Positions 32,391 through 41,459 of a DNA stretch of 64,000 nt are shown here, one piece after another (position 1 is the stretch's first letter; each line of letters starts with the position of its first letter). The DNA is from Acidimicrobiales bacterium. Lineage in GTDB: Bacteria > Actinomycetota > Acidimicrobiia > Acidimicrobiales > RAAP-2. Location: NCBI GenBank assembly GCA_015478655.1, contig JADMIJ010000009.1, positions 1 through 64,000 of the forward strand, written 5' to 3'. Both the position numbers and the translations under genes were made by a program. The notes below the pieces were generated by a model that was given only the letters and a program-made list of their open reading frames with translations, was not told the origin of the DNA and searched no databases.

Positions 32391-34100
32391 ATGGCTCAGC
32401 TAGTCGTCGGGCTGGATATCGGGACCAGTGCGGTACGAGCTGCTGAGCTCGACCTGAGTCGTTCTCGTCCCGTTCTGCTCACCTACGGCCAGGTCGGGCT
32501 GCCACCGGACTCGTTGGTCGACGGCGAGATTCGCGACGCGTCCGCCGTAAGCGAGGCCATCACCAAGCTGTGGGAGAACGGTCAGTTCTCCAGCAAGTCG
32601 GTGATCGTGGGAATTGCCGGCCTCCGGGCCATCACCCGTGAGATCGATCTGCCCTTCGTCCCCGACGACGAGATTGACAGCGCCGTGCGGTTTCAATCGG
32701 AAGAGGTCATCCCCTTTCCCCCCGACCAGACGATCCTGTCGTCGCAGATTCTCTCTGACTACACCTCGCCCGAGGGCGACAAGATGCGGCGAATCCTGGT
32801 GGCCGCGGCTCATGTCGACCTGGTCGACGGCGTGATCGATGCCGTCGAGAAGGCCGGATTGGTCGTCGAAGGCGTCGACCTGGCTTCTTCCGCATTGGTC
32901 CGGGCCATTGGTGGGCCAGACCAGACCGACAAGCCCGAAGCGATCGTCTCGGTTGGAGCCGGATTGACCGTGGTGGTCATCCACCAACAGGGTCGGCCCC
33001 AGTTCGTACGGACCATCGGCTCCGGCGGCAATGCCACCACCGCGGCCATCTCGGCCGCGCTCGGCATTCCCATCAACGACGCCGAGGGTCTGAAGCGACG
33101 CATCGGTGACGAGGGTGGCCAACAGCGGAGCGGGGCGGGCGCCGCCCAGGCCAGCATGGCCGAGTTGGTCGGCGAGATTCGCAATTCGATCCAGTACTTC
33201 GCCTCGCTGCCCGGTCGGCCGCCCATCTCGCGGGTTCTGGTCACCGGCGGCGGTTCGGCGCTGAACGGACTGGTGGCCATGCTCGAGGGCCAGGTGCACC
33301 TCCCGGTGCTCACCGTGTCGCCCCTGGCCCGTCTCGACACGTCCAGGCTGGAGCTCTCGCCCGAACACGCAGAAGAGGTGCGACGGGTACTGGCCACACC
33401 CATCGGGCTGGCTCTGCCGGAGCCCGACAAGTCGGTCAAGAAATTCAACCTGCTCCCGCCCGAAGTCGCCCGGCGCAGCCGGATGAAGAAGATCCAAGAT
33501 CGGACCCTCGTCGGGTGTGTGGCCGTGCTGGTCCTGCTCCTGGCCTTCGGGGCGTGGAAGTTCTTCCAGGTCCACAAGGCACAGAACGACGTCAATGCCC
33601 TGCAGGCGAGCATCGGCACCCTGAACGCCCAAGTGCCGAAGTACGACCTTGTGGTGGCGGCCAATAACGCCTACTCGGCGGGCATTGCCCGTCGGGCCTC
33701 GGTGCTCAATGCCGCCGTGGACTGGCCCCTGGCCCTCAACGAGCTGATCGCCATCACGCCGCCGAAGGCGGAAGTGCAGACGTTCAATGGCTCGGCAACC
33801 GCCGCTGGCACGGGATCTGCCGCCTCCACAGGCACGACCGCAGCTTCCCCGGCCACCGGGTCCCAAGGGGCAAGTCCCACGACCTCGGCGGCCATCGGCA
33901 GCATCCAGCTGGCCGTGACTGGGCCGGGTCCGAGCCTCTCCATCTCGGAGGCCTGGATCAATGCCGTCGCCGGATCACAGCTGTTCGCCAACCCGGTCCA
34001 GGGGGCGACGACGGTGAACCCCGACTCGACGATCTCGTTCCCGTTCACCGTCTCCATCACCCCGAGTGCCAGCCTCGACAAGAATGCGAGCCTCAAATGA
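32391..34100 (+). CDS. PilM-PilN fusion, pilus assembly platform
   Basis: 569-aa fusion. Residues 1 to about 345 are the actin-like PilM: VGLDIGTSAVRAAELD phosphate loop, IVSVGAGLTVVVIHQQG, VLVTGGGSALNGL. Then KKFNLLPPEVARRS, the PilN N-terminal peptide that in other bacteria binds PilM as a separate protein, leads to one membrane helix (about 379-397) and an extracellular PilN-like domain with a Ser/Thr/Ala-rich linker (about 470-510). In one chain it links the cytoplasmic ring to the envelope. The stop overlaps the pilO ATG (ATGA). Confidence 0.88.
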   Translation: MAQLVVGLDIGTSAVRAAELDLSRSRPVLLTYGQVGLPPDSLVDGEIRDASAVSEAITKLWENGQFSSKSVIVGIAGLRAITREIDLPFVPDDEIDSAVRFQSEEVIPFPPDQTILSSQILSDYTSPEGDKMRRILVAAAHVDLVDGVIDAVEKAGLVVEGVDLASSALVRAIGGPDQTDKPEAIVSVGAGLTVVVIHQQGRPQFVRTIGSGGNATTAAISAALGIPINDAEGLKRRIGDEGGQQRSGAGAAQASMAELVGEIRNSIQYFASLPGRPPISRVLVTGGGSALNGLVAMLEGQVHLPVLTVSPLARLDTSRLELSPEHAEEVRRVLATPIGLALPEPDKSVKKFNLLPPEVARRSRMKKIQDRTLVGCVAVLVLLLAFGAWKFFQVHKAQNDVNALQASIGTLNAQVPKYDLVVAANNAYSAGIARRASVLNAAVDWPLALNELIAITPPKAEVQTFNGSATAAGTGSAASTGTTAASPATGSQGASPTTSAAIGSIQLAVTGPGPSLSISEAWINAVAGSQLFANPVQGATTVNPDSTISFPFTVSITPSASLDKNASLK

Positions 34101-34828
34101 ACAACATCCGTGAGTACCGCGTGCCGCTGTTGATCGGCGCGGGCACGCTGGTTGTCGCTCTGCTTGTGTGGGTGGCGCTCGTCTCGCCCCAGAATTCGAA
34201 GTTGTCGAGCCTCGGGACGCAACAGACCCAACTGCAGAGCCAGCAGGCGGGCCTCCAAGCCAAGCTCTCCTCATTGAGGACGGAGCAACGCAAACTCTCG
34301 ACCAGCTGTGCGGACCTGCAGAAGATCACCACCCAGATCCCCAGCGTGCAGACCCCGACGGACGTCGCTGCCGAGGAATCCTCCTTCGAGAGCCAATTCA
34401 ACGCACTGGCGGCAGCGACGGGCGTCGCCCTGAGCCAGTTCAGCGGATTTGCGCCCGCCACCACCGCCGCCACCACACCATCAGGAACGACGCCGGGCGT
34501 GGTGGCGGTCCCGACCAACCTGGCGGTCACCGGGACCTACGCCCAAATGTTGGCCTTCGTCAACGGCCTGGACACCTTCCCCCGACTGTTCGTCATCCAG
34601 AAGTTCGTGCTCAGCTTCGGTGCGATCGCTCCGGGCACCGCCGGTGCCACAACCGCCACCGCGAGCGCGGCTGCGGCCGCGGCCGGAGCCCCTCCCCTCT
34701 GGACAGGTGGTACACCGACGGCACCTTCGACTGCTCCCTACAACCTGGCAATCACCGGATCGATTTACTACACGTCGACACCCAGTGCCCTGGCTGCGTG
34801 CACCAAGGCCATCGAGGTCTCCAAATAG
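34097..34828 (+). CDS. pilO: Pilus assembly protein PilO
   Basis: 243-aa bitopic protein: short cytoplasmic N-terminus, a helix at about 10-29, a coiled coil (about 33-75, many Gln/Leu/Ser), then a ferredoxin-like PilO domain with GTYAQMLAFVNGLDTFPRLFVI as the family signature. A low-complexity Ala/Thr/Gly loop is inserted near 180-215. It pairs with the PilN part of the upstream fusion to align the machine. No PilP or PilQ follows, in keeping with a single-membrane cell. Confidence 0.88.
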   Translation: MNNIREYRVPLLIGAGTLVVALLVWVALVSPQNSKLSSLGTQQTQLQSQQAGLQAKLSSLRTEQRKLSTSCADLQKITTQIPSVQTPTDVAAEESSFESQFNALAAATGVALSQFSGFAPATTAATTPSGTTPGVVAVPTNLAVTGTYAQMLAFVNGLDTFPRLFVIQKFVLSFGAIAPGTAGATTATASAAAAAAGAPPLWTGGTPTAPSTAPYNLAITGSIYYTSTPSALAACTKAIEVSK

Positions 34829-34916
34829 GTCGTCTCCCAGCAGGTCGTCTTCAAAGAGGGGCGTCAGAACTGGGTCAGGCGGCTGGAGTCCGCATCGAGC
34901 AGCGTTTGGCGGACGC

Positions 34917-36335
34917 TCAGATCCCGCTGATCTGCATGTCGCCCACGGCGAGGGTCTGGCCGGCGGCGATCCCGGGCAGCCACTCGACGTCCGATCCCAC
35001 CGCCACCAGTGACAGCAGGATCCGCTGCAAGGTCGACGCCACGGTGATCTCCCGCACCGGTTCGGCCAGCTTCCCGTCGCGGATCATGAGGCCCTCGGCG
35101 CCCACCGAGAAATCACCGCTGATCGGGTTCACCCCCGAATGGACCCCGGTCATCGACTGGACGAACAGGCCCTCGCCGACCGCTGCCAGTACGCCGTCCT
35201 CGTCGTAGCCCTCGGGCCCGGGGGCCAGGGTCAGGGCCCGGCAACCCGGACCGGGGGTACCGGAGAAGCCCCCCCGGACGGCAGAGCCGGTGGAGGACAC
35301 GCCTGCCCGCGAGGCGGACACCGTGTCGTAGAGGAATCCCTGAAGTACCCCGGCGTCAATGAGCACGTTGCGTCGGCAGGCCAGCCCTTCGGCGTCATAG
35401 GCCGCCGCTCCGTAGGCCCGGGGGTCGGTGGGGTCGTCCACCAGGGTGAGACCAGGGTCACCGACCAGCTCCCCGATCCTTCCGGCGAAGAACGAGCGCC
35501 CCTTGGCCACCGCCTCGCCCGACAGTGCCGACGACACCACCGACAGCAGCGTGGTGGCGATCCGCCGGTCGAAGACCACGGTCGAACGTCCCGACGGCCC
35601 CTTCGTGGCACCGAGCAGGCGCACGGCGCGCTGCACGGCGTCGGCGGTGGCCTTGTCTGGATCAAGGCCCTCGAACCCGCGACCCACGCTGAATCCGCCT
35701 CCCGTCTGGCTGGCGTCGCCGTCGCCGGCGATGACACCCACCGAGAGGTAGCCCGACGTCTTGCGACTCGACGCACGGATGCCGGTGGTCGAGACCAGGG
35801 CGACCTCGACCGAGCCATCGCCGTAGTCGGCCGAGCTCACCTGGCGGATACGGGGATCCGCCCCCCGAGCCTGCGCCTCGAGGGCCAGCGCCAGCTCCAC
35901 CTTTTCGGTCGTCGGGACCGAGGCCAGCGTTTCGTCCCACAGGTCGATGGGGACGGCGGCGACGCCGTCGGGCGATGCCAGCTGCACGTGCTCGTCCGGG
36001 GTGGCGAAGGTGGCGTTGTCCTGGGCCTCGGCCAAGGTCTCGGCCAACACCGATTCGTCGAGCGACCCGGCCCAGGCGAAGCCGAGCCGGTGGTCCGCCA
36101 CCACCCGCACGCCGATGCCGGCCGAGGTGGCGGAGGTCAGCGACTCCACCTCACCGGCGTAGGCCCGGACTTCCGTCTCGTCGCCGCGGGCCACGTACAC
36201 CTCGACCTCCTCGCCGGTCCCCGCCCAGCCGGCCACCCGGTCGGCGATGGCCAGGAGCTCGTCGGCATCGGGCTGTGGGACGCCGACGCGCCGATGCTCA
36301 GCAGTGGTCCGGGCGGTGTCGGTGGCGGTGCTCAC
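34917..36335 (-). CDS. Metalloprotease-related protein TldE/PmbA
   Basis: 472-aa partner of TldD. The TldD/TldE pair degrades unfolded peptides and matures some ribosomal peptides. This subunit lacks the HExxxH zinc motif, as TldE proteins do, and serves as the non-catalytic half. Signatures include EVEVYVARGDETEVRAYAGE, GIGVRVVADHRLGFAWAG and GSAVRGGFSGTPGPG. GTG at 36335 overlaps the tldD stop (GTGA), so the pair is coupled in the usual order. Confidence 0.9.
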   Translation of the reverse strand: MSTATDTARTTAEHRRVGVPQPDADELLAIADRVAGWAGTGEEVEVYVARGDETEVRAYAGEVESLTSATSAGIGVRVVADHRLGFAWAGSLDESVLAETLAEAQDNATFATPDEHVQLASPDGVAAVPIDLWDETLASVPTTEKVELALALEAQARGADPRIRQVSSADYGDGSVEVALVSTTGIRASSRKTSGYLSVGVIAGDGDASQTGGGFSVGRGFEGLDPDKATADAVQRAVRLLGATKGPSGRSTVVFDRRIATTLLSVVSSALSGEAVAKGRSFFAGRIGELVGDPGLTLVDDPTDPRAYGAAAYDAEGLACRRNVLIDAGVLQGFLYDTVSASRAGVSSTGSAVRGGFSGTPGPGCRALTLAPGPEGYDEDGVLAAVGEGLFVQSMTGVHSGVNPISGDFSVGAEGLMIRDGKLAEPVREITVASTLQRILLSLVAVGSDVEWLPGIAAGQTLAVGDMQISGI

Positions 36336-37732
36336 TCGGCCGTTCCCCCGATCGTCACGCCGGTCAGGCGCAACGTGGCCTGGCCGCAGCCGACGGGAAC
36401 GCTCTGGCCGTCCTTCCCGCACGTGCCTGGAGTCATGGCGAAGTCGGTGGCCACGGCGTCGATCCGCTTGAGGATCTCGGGGCCGTTGCCGATGAGGTTG
36501 GCATCTCGCAGGGGCTCGGTGAGCCTGCCCCCCTCGATGAGATAGGCCTCGGTCGTCCCGAACACGAAATCGCCGGTGGTCGTGTTGACCTGGCCGCCGC
36601 CGAGCTTGGCCACGTAGACCCCGCTCGGAGTCTGGGCCACGATCTCATCGGCATCCTCCTGGCCGGGGAGGAGGAACGTGTTGGTCATCCTCACCATGGG
36701 CAGGTGCTGATAGGTCTGGCGGCGCCCGTTGCCCGACGACACCCATCCTTCTTTGCGGGCCCGCAGATAGTCCCACAGGTAGTCGGTGAGGATGCCCTTG
36801 TCGATGAGCACATTGCGCTGGGCCGGCCGTCCTTCGTCATCGAATGCGAACGTGCCCCACTCCGAGCCCACGGTGCCGTCGTCGACCAGGGTGACCAACG
36901 GGCTGGCCACCTGTTGGCCGACCATCCCGGTGTAGACCGAGGCGTCCTTGACGATGTGGTCCGCCTCGAGGCCGTGGCCGCAGGCCTCATGGAACAGGAT
37001 GCCCCCGCTCCCTCCGGCCAGCACCACCGGGAGCTCACCCGAGGGGGCCGGCCGGGCCGACAGCTTGGAGAGGGCGCGGTTGGCCGCCAGCTGGGCCAGC
37101 TCCTCCACCGAGATCTCGTCGAAAAGCTCGAACCCGAGGGTCCGAGCCGCCGATTCGAACCCGGTCTGCAGCCCGGTGTCCCCGGTGGCCACACAGGAGA
37201 CACTGAAACGGGTGCGGGCCTGCTCATCACGGGCCAGCAGCCCCTCCGAGTTGGCGATCAGGACCTGGCGGCGAGAGGTGCCGCAGCCGGCCTGGACCTG
37301 GGAGATGGCGTCACCCGAGGCCCGGGCGGCATCGTCGGCCCGGGTCAGGAGCTCGAGTGTGTCGGCCTTCGACCCCGGCGAGCGGGTGACGGGCCGGTCC
37401 CCGCCGCCACCGGCATCGCCGTCCGCGGCGAGCGGGCCCACAGCCAGGGACGTGGTTCCCCCACCTCCGCTCCGGGCCACGGCGGACGCGGCCTCCGCCG
37501 CCCGCAGCAGTCCCGACTCGCTCAGGTCGGCCGTGTGGGCAAAACCGGTGGTCTCCCCGGACACCACCCGGATGCCGGCCCCCCGCTCCCGTCCGGAGGA
37601 AAGCTCCTCGACCCGTCCGTCATCGAGCATGGCCGACGACGTCGACCGGTCCTCGGCGAACACCTCGGCGAACTCCCCTCCGTGCCGAAGCGCCTCGGAC
37701 AGTACCCGTTCGAGCACGGGGGAATCGATCAC
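36332..37732 (-). CDS. tldD: Metalloprotease TldD
   Basis: 466-aa catalytic half of TldD/TldE. The zinc motif FHEACGHGLEAD (about 246-257) is intact and GGQVNTTTGDFVFG supplies the third-ligand region. The N-terminus has RGAGIRVVSGETTGFAHT, typical of the family. GTG start at 37732. The downstream tldE is coupled. No microcin-like precursor peptide was found nearby, so a general peptide-degrading role is the simplest view. Confidence 0.92.
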   Translation of the reverse strand: MIDSPVLERVLSEALRHGGEFAEVFAEDRSTSSAMLDDGRVEELSSGRERGAGIRVVSGETTGFAHTADLSESGLLRAAEAASAVARSGGGGTTSLAVGPLAADGDAGGGGDRPVTRSPGSKADTLELLTRADDAARASGDAISQVQAGCGTSRRQVLIANSEGLLARDEQARTRFSVSCVATGDTGLQTGFESAARTLGFELFDEISVEELAQLAANRALSKLSARPAPSGELPVVLAGGSGGILFHEACGHGLEADHIVKDASVYTGMVGQQVASPLVTLVDDGTVGSEWGTFAFDDEGRPAQRNVLIDKGILTDYLWDYLRARKEGWVSSGNGRRQTYQHLPMVRMTNTFLLPGQEDADEIVAQTPSGVYVAKLGGGQVNTTTGDFVFGTTEAYLIEGGRLTEPLRDANLIGNGPEILKRIDAVATDFAMTPGTCGKDGQSVPVGCGQATLRLTGVTIGGTAE

Positions 37733-37788
37733 CGCAGCCTCCTCGCTACACCGCTCGGCGCTCGGTGGCCGACGCCTGTTGGGTCACC

Positions 37789-37794
37789 TATCGT
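37789..37794 (+). promoter_or_regulatory. Probable -10 box of leaderless thioesterase transcript
   Basis: TATCGT, six bases, then GTG 37801; no ribosome site. Confidence 0.45.
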
Positions 37795-37800
37795 ACCGGC

Positions 37801-38178
37801 GTGGCGCCTCACACCGGTCTGTCCGCCCGAATCGAACTGCAGGTGACCGAGGCCGACACCGCGGAGGCCTTTCGCACGGGCTCCGTCCCGGTGCTGGCGA
37901 CTCCCCGGCTCATTGCCTTGTGCGAAGAGGCCAGCTGCTCGGCCATCGCCGACTCGCTCCCGGGCAATTGCACCTCAGTGGCCAAACGAGTGCAGTTCGA
38001 CCATCTGGTGCCTGTTGGGGTCGGGGGAACGGTGTGGGCCGAGGCCACGCTGGACCGCATCGAGGGTCGCCGCCTCGTCTTCACCCTCTCGGTCTCCGAG
38101 AGCGCCGGTCTGGTTGCGGCGGGCAAGCTGATCCGGGTCGTCGTGGACCGGACGGCATTCTTGTCGAACGTCCGCTGA
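37801..38178 (+). CDS. Hotdog-fold thioesterase, fluoroacetyl-CoA thioesterase (FlK)-like
   Basis: 125-aa hotdog protein. VLATPRLIALCEEASCSAIADSLP holds the Thr and Glu of the FlK-type active site, and a His is expected in VQFDHLVPVGVGG. The order and spacing match FlK-like acyl-CoA thioesterases, most of which act on short acyl-CoAs, not on fluoroacetyl-CoA. GTG at 37801 is set by TATCGT six bases upstream and by the family length. It is divergent from tldD. Confidence 0.8.
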   Translation: MAPHTGLSARIELQVTEADTAEAFRTGSVPVLATPRLIALCEEASCSAIADSLPGNCTSVAKRVQFDHLVPVGVGGTVWAEATLDRIEGRRLVFTLSVSESAGLVAAGKLIRVVVDRTAFLSNVR

Positions 38179-38210
38179 TCCCGAACTCCGCCCGAAGCAG
38201 GAAGCCGGAA

Positions 38211-38224
38211 GCCCAGCGCTGGGC
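38211..38224. terminator. Palindrome between convergent genes, possible weak terminator
   Basis: GCCCAGCGCTGGGC is a perfect 14-base palindrome between the thioesterase and AIM24 genes. It has no loop or T-run, so a terminator role is only possible. Confidence 0.3.
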
Positions 38225-38241
38225 GCCGGGCACGACTGCAC

Positions 38242-38997
38242 TCAGAGGTTCTTGCCGATCATCCCCCCCAGCACCCCGCCGATCCCGGCGTCGGCGACCG
38301 GGTGGTTGTCACCCTGAGGCAGGTAGGGGGCGATGGCCTGCGCCAGTACCGGCACCGGCATGCTCTGCAGCCAGACCGTCCCGGGGCCGGTCAGCGACAC
38401 CAGGTGATAGCCGTCGCCCCCGAAGGCGATGTTCTTGATGCCCGACAGGCGGGTGATGGTGAAGCTCACGCAGTCCTCGAACAACCCGACGTGCCCGGGG
38501 TGGACCAGCATGCTCTGGCCCGGGGCCAGCTCGTAGGTGGTGATCTCGCCGGACAGCTCGATCCAGGCCTGACCCTGGCCTTCGAGGCGCTGGAGGATGA
38601 ACCCGTCACCGCCGTAGAACGCCCCACGCATCGTCTGCTGCATGCCGACGGTGGGCACCACGCCATCGGTGCCGCACACCCAGCCGTGCCGATGGACCAG
38701 GTAGCCCCGTCCGTTCTCGATCGTCACCGGGAAGATCCGGCCCGGAAGCTTGGCACCGAACGCCACCATGCCCTGGCCGCCCTGCGCCTCGTACTTGGTC
38801 AGGAAGATCCCGCCGCCTCCGATGGCCCGCTTGAGCCCACTCATCAGGCCCTTCTGGCCCCCGGTGGCGGTGGTCTGCGACAGCTGCACGTTCGGCGACA
38901 TCCACGACAACTCGCCGTGGCTGGAGATGATCGACTCACCCGACTCGAGGATCATCTCCAGGAGTGGCATCGTGGTGCCCTTGACTTCGGCTTGCAT
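38242..38997 (-). CDS. AIM24-family protein (TIGR00266-like)
   Basis: 251-aa beta-rich protein of the AIM24/TRAP-like family. The repeated jelly-roll signature is seen in FPVTIENGRGYLVHRHGWVC, GGDGFILQRLEGQGQAWIEL and FGGDGYHLVSLTGPGTVWLQSM. The C-terminus is Gly-rich (GGVLGGMIGKNL). The biochemical role of the bacterial family is unknown. ATG at 38997 (MQAEVKGTTMP) has AAGGAGAG eight bases before it; the open frame further upstream is not supported. Confidence 0.85.
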   Translation of the reverse strand: MQAEVKGTTMPLLEMILESGESIISSHGELSWMSPNVQLSQTTATGGQKGLMSGLKRAIGGGGIFLTKYEAQGGQGMVAFGAKLPGRIFPVTIENGRGYLVHRHGWVCGTDGVVPTVGMQQTMRGAFYGGDGFILQRLEGQGQAWIELSGEITTYELAPGQSMLVHPGHVGLFEDCVSFTITRLSGIKNIAFGGDGYHLVSLTGPGTVWLQSMPVPVLAQAIAPYLPQGDNHPVADAGIGGVLGGMIGKNL

Positions 38998-39239
38998 GGT
39001 CTCTCCTTCGTGGCCGGGACCTGGCGCCCAGCTCCAGTTGGGTACCGCTATCTTGCTCGGATCGGGTCCGTCGGACGAGGATGCCGGGCTGGAGCAAGTC
39101 CTGGGAGCCAGCGCTGGACGCTGGTAGTGGATCCATCGCCTCCGCAGGCTTGGCGCGTGCACGCTCCCGGCCGATCCGCCGTGCTGGCACGGGCCATCTG
39201 GAGCGCCTGGCGGATCGGGGCCGCAACCCTGTGCGCTGG

Positions 39240-39245
39240 TAGCCT
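39240..39245 (+). promoter_or_regulatory. dxs: Possible extended -10 box for dxs
   Basis: TGGTAGCCT (extended TGN-TANNNT form) lies 24 bases before the dxs ATG. No good -35 element was identified. Confidence 0.3.
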
Positions 39246-39269
39246 GGCCGCAAAGGCCCACCTTCGCTC

Positions 39270-41342
39270 ATGATCCTCGAACACATCGACAGCCCCGCCG
39301 ACCTCCGCACCCTCTCACCAGAGGAGCTGAGCACGCTGTCGGCCGAGATCCGTGGGTTCATCGTCGATGCGGTGACCGCCACGGGCGGCCATCTGGGATC
39401 CAACCTGGGCGTGGTGGAGCTGACCCTGGCCCTCCACCGCACGTTCGACTCACCGAGGGATGTGGTCCTGTGGGACACCGGGCACCAGGCCTATGTGCAC
39501 AAACTGGTCACCGGGCGGCGAGCGGCCTTTTCCAGCCTGCGTCAGGCCGACGGGCTCTCGGGCTATCCGAACCGCACCGAGTCCGAGCACGACTGGGTGG
39601 AGAACAGCCACGCCTCGACCATCCTCAGCTACGCCCACGGTTTGGCCAGCGCCTTCGAACTCCAGGGCAGCAACCGGCGGGTGATCGCCGTGGTGGGCGA
39701 CGGCGCCCTGACCGGTGGCATGGCCTACGAGGCTCTCAACAACCTCGGCCACTCGGGCAAGCCGGTGGTCATCGTGCTGAACGACAACGGGCGCTCGTAT
39801 GCACCCACCGTGTCCCGGCTGTCGCTCAGCCTCACCCATCTGCGGCTCAATCCGGCCTACGTGCACGCCCGGCAGCGCATCCGTCATCTCATCCGTGAGA
39901 TCCCGGGCGTCGGCGACCTCGCCTACTCGGGGGTACACGGCCTCACCAGCGCGCTGCGTGAGGTGGTCACACCGCACACGTTCTTCGAGGCCTTGGGCAT
40001 TCGCTACGCCGGACCCATCGACGGGCACGACATCGCCGGAGTGGAGCAGGCCCTGGCCAACGCGGCGGAGTGGCCGGGTCCGATCGTCGTCCATGTGCTC
40101 ACCCAGAAGGGCCGGGGATATGCACCGGCCGAAGAGGACGAGATCCAACGGCTGCACGACGTCAAGGTCAGCGTCCCCCCCGCGGCAGAGATCTGCGTCG
40201 CCGAGGGCCCGGACTCGGCGGATGCGTCGGCGGTTGCCGGAGGTGTTGCGGCGTCGGACGGGCAGATCCTGCCGAGGAGCGCCGCCGGCCTCGATCTCGA
40301 CCCCGACCAGGTGGCCCAGCTGCCGGTGACCACCTTCACCGATGCCTTCACCAGGTCGCTCCTCCATCACGCCGAATCCGACCCCCGGATCGTGGCCATC
40401 ACCGCGGCCATGCCCGGTCCGACCGGGTTGCTGCCGTTCCAGGCCCGCTTCCCCGAGCGGTTCGTGGATGTCGGCATCGCCGAGCAGCACGCGGTGACCT
40501 CGGCTGCCGGCATGGCCATGGCCGGGATGCGACCGGTGGTGGCGGTCTACTCCACCTTCTTCAGCCGGGCCTTCGATCAGGCCAACCTCGATGTCGGCTT
40601 GCACCGACTGCCGGTGGTCATGGTCCTCGACCGGGCCGGGATCACCGGTGACGACGGGCCCAGCCACCATGGGGTGCTGGACATGGCGCTGGCGCTGTCC
40701 ATCCCCGGCATGACGGTGTTCGCGCCCTCGTCGGCTCCGGAGGTCGAGGTGATGCTGGCCGAGGCCCTCACCCTCGACGGTCCCTCGGTCATCCGATTCC
40801 CCAAGACCCCGGCACCGTGGGTGGCACCGGGCGCGGTCGGCTCGGGCATGCTGGCCCGGCGCACCCGCAAGGGGGACGGATCGGCATGCATCCTGGCCGT
40901 GGGCAAGATGGTGGCGGCAGCCGAGGAGGCCGCTGAGTCATTGAGCGGCGACGGGCTGGACGTGACGGTGTGGGACGTTCGGGTCGTGTCAGACCCCGAC
41001 CCGGCCATGCTGGCCGATGCCGCACGCCACGCCGTCGTGATCACGGCGGAGGACGGCATCCGCCAAGGCGGGGCGGGCATGTTCGTGGCGGACGCCCTCC
41101 GCCACTCGTGTCCCGGCGGAACTGCTCCCCCGGTGGTGTCGCTCGGCATTCCCCGCGCCTACATCACCCAGGGAAAGCCCACTGACATCCTGAGCCGGCT
41201 CGGGCTCGACGGTCCCGGGTTGGCCCGCTCGGTTCGAGAGTCGGTGAGCGGCCTGACCGGGAACGTGGTTGTCGAGGCACCGGACGGTCAGGCATCAAAC
41301 TCGCTCCCGGCGACCATGGCAGCCAAGGACGTCCTGGACTGA
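39270..41342 (+). CDS. dxs: 1-deoxy-D-xylulose-5-phosphate synthase
   Basis: 690-aa thiamine-diphosphate enzyme that joins pyruvate and glyceraldehyde 3-phosphate, the first step of the MEP isoprenoid pathway. GDGALTGGMAYEALNNLG and the following NDNGRSYAPTVS bind TPP-Mg. EDEIQRLHDVKV ends the first domain, FPERFVDVGIAEQHAVT and DRAGITGDDGPSHHGVLD belong to the Pyr domain. A 40-residue Ala/Asp-rich insertion sits between the domains (about 312-350). It is complete, of slightly greater than usual length, and stands alone; the other MEP genes are outside the window. Confidence 0.95.
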   Translation: MILEHIDSPADLRTLSPEELSTLSAEIRGFIVDAVTATGGHLGSNLGVVELTLALHRTFDSPRDVVLWDTGHQAYVHKLVTGRRAAFSSLRQADGLSGYPNRTESEHDWVENSHASTILSYAHGLASAFELQGSNRRVIAVVGDGALTGGMAYEALNNLGHSGKPVVIVLNDNGRSYAPTVSRLSLSLTHLRLNPAYVHARQRIRHLIREIPGVGDLAYSGVHGLTSALREVVTPHTFFEALGIRYAGPIDGHDIAGVEQALANAAEWPGPIVVHVLTQKGRGYAPAEEDEIQRLHDVKVSVPPAAEICVAEGPDSADASAVAGGVAASDGQILPRSAAGLDLDPDQVAQLPVTTFTDAFTRSLLHHAESDPRIVAITAAMPGPTGLLPFQARFPERFVDVGIAEQHAVTSAAGMAMAGMRPVVAVYSTFFSRAFDQANLDVGLHRLPVVMVLDRAGITGDDGPSHHGVLDMALALSIPGMTVFAPSSAPEVEVMLAEALTLDGPSVIRFPKTPAPWVAPGAVGSGMLARRTRKGDGSACILAVGKMVAAAEEAAESLSGDGLDVTVWDVRVVSDPDPAMLADAARHAVVITAEDGIRQGGAGMFVADALRHSCPGGTAPPVVSLGIPRAYITQGKPTDILSRLGLDGPGLARSVRESVSGLTGNVVVEAPDGQASNSLPATMAAKDVLD

Positions 41343-41434
41343 TCCGCCGTCGTCTTTCCCGATGGTTCCGGCTCGGTCCGCCAGCCCGTCCGGGCCTGGG
41401 CCGGCGGGCCCCGGCCACTGTTTGCCGCCCGAAT

Positions 41435-41448
41435 GGAAACGTGTTCTA
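41435..41448. promoter_or_regulatory. KstR-like operator candidate upstream of FadD19-like gene
   Basis: GGAAACGTGTTCTA fits the mycobacterial KstR core TNNAACNNGTTNNA except for its first base. It ends 12 bases before the ATG at 41460, a position where bound repressor would block transcription. Confidence 0.4.
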
Positions 41449-41459
41449 CTAACGGCCCG

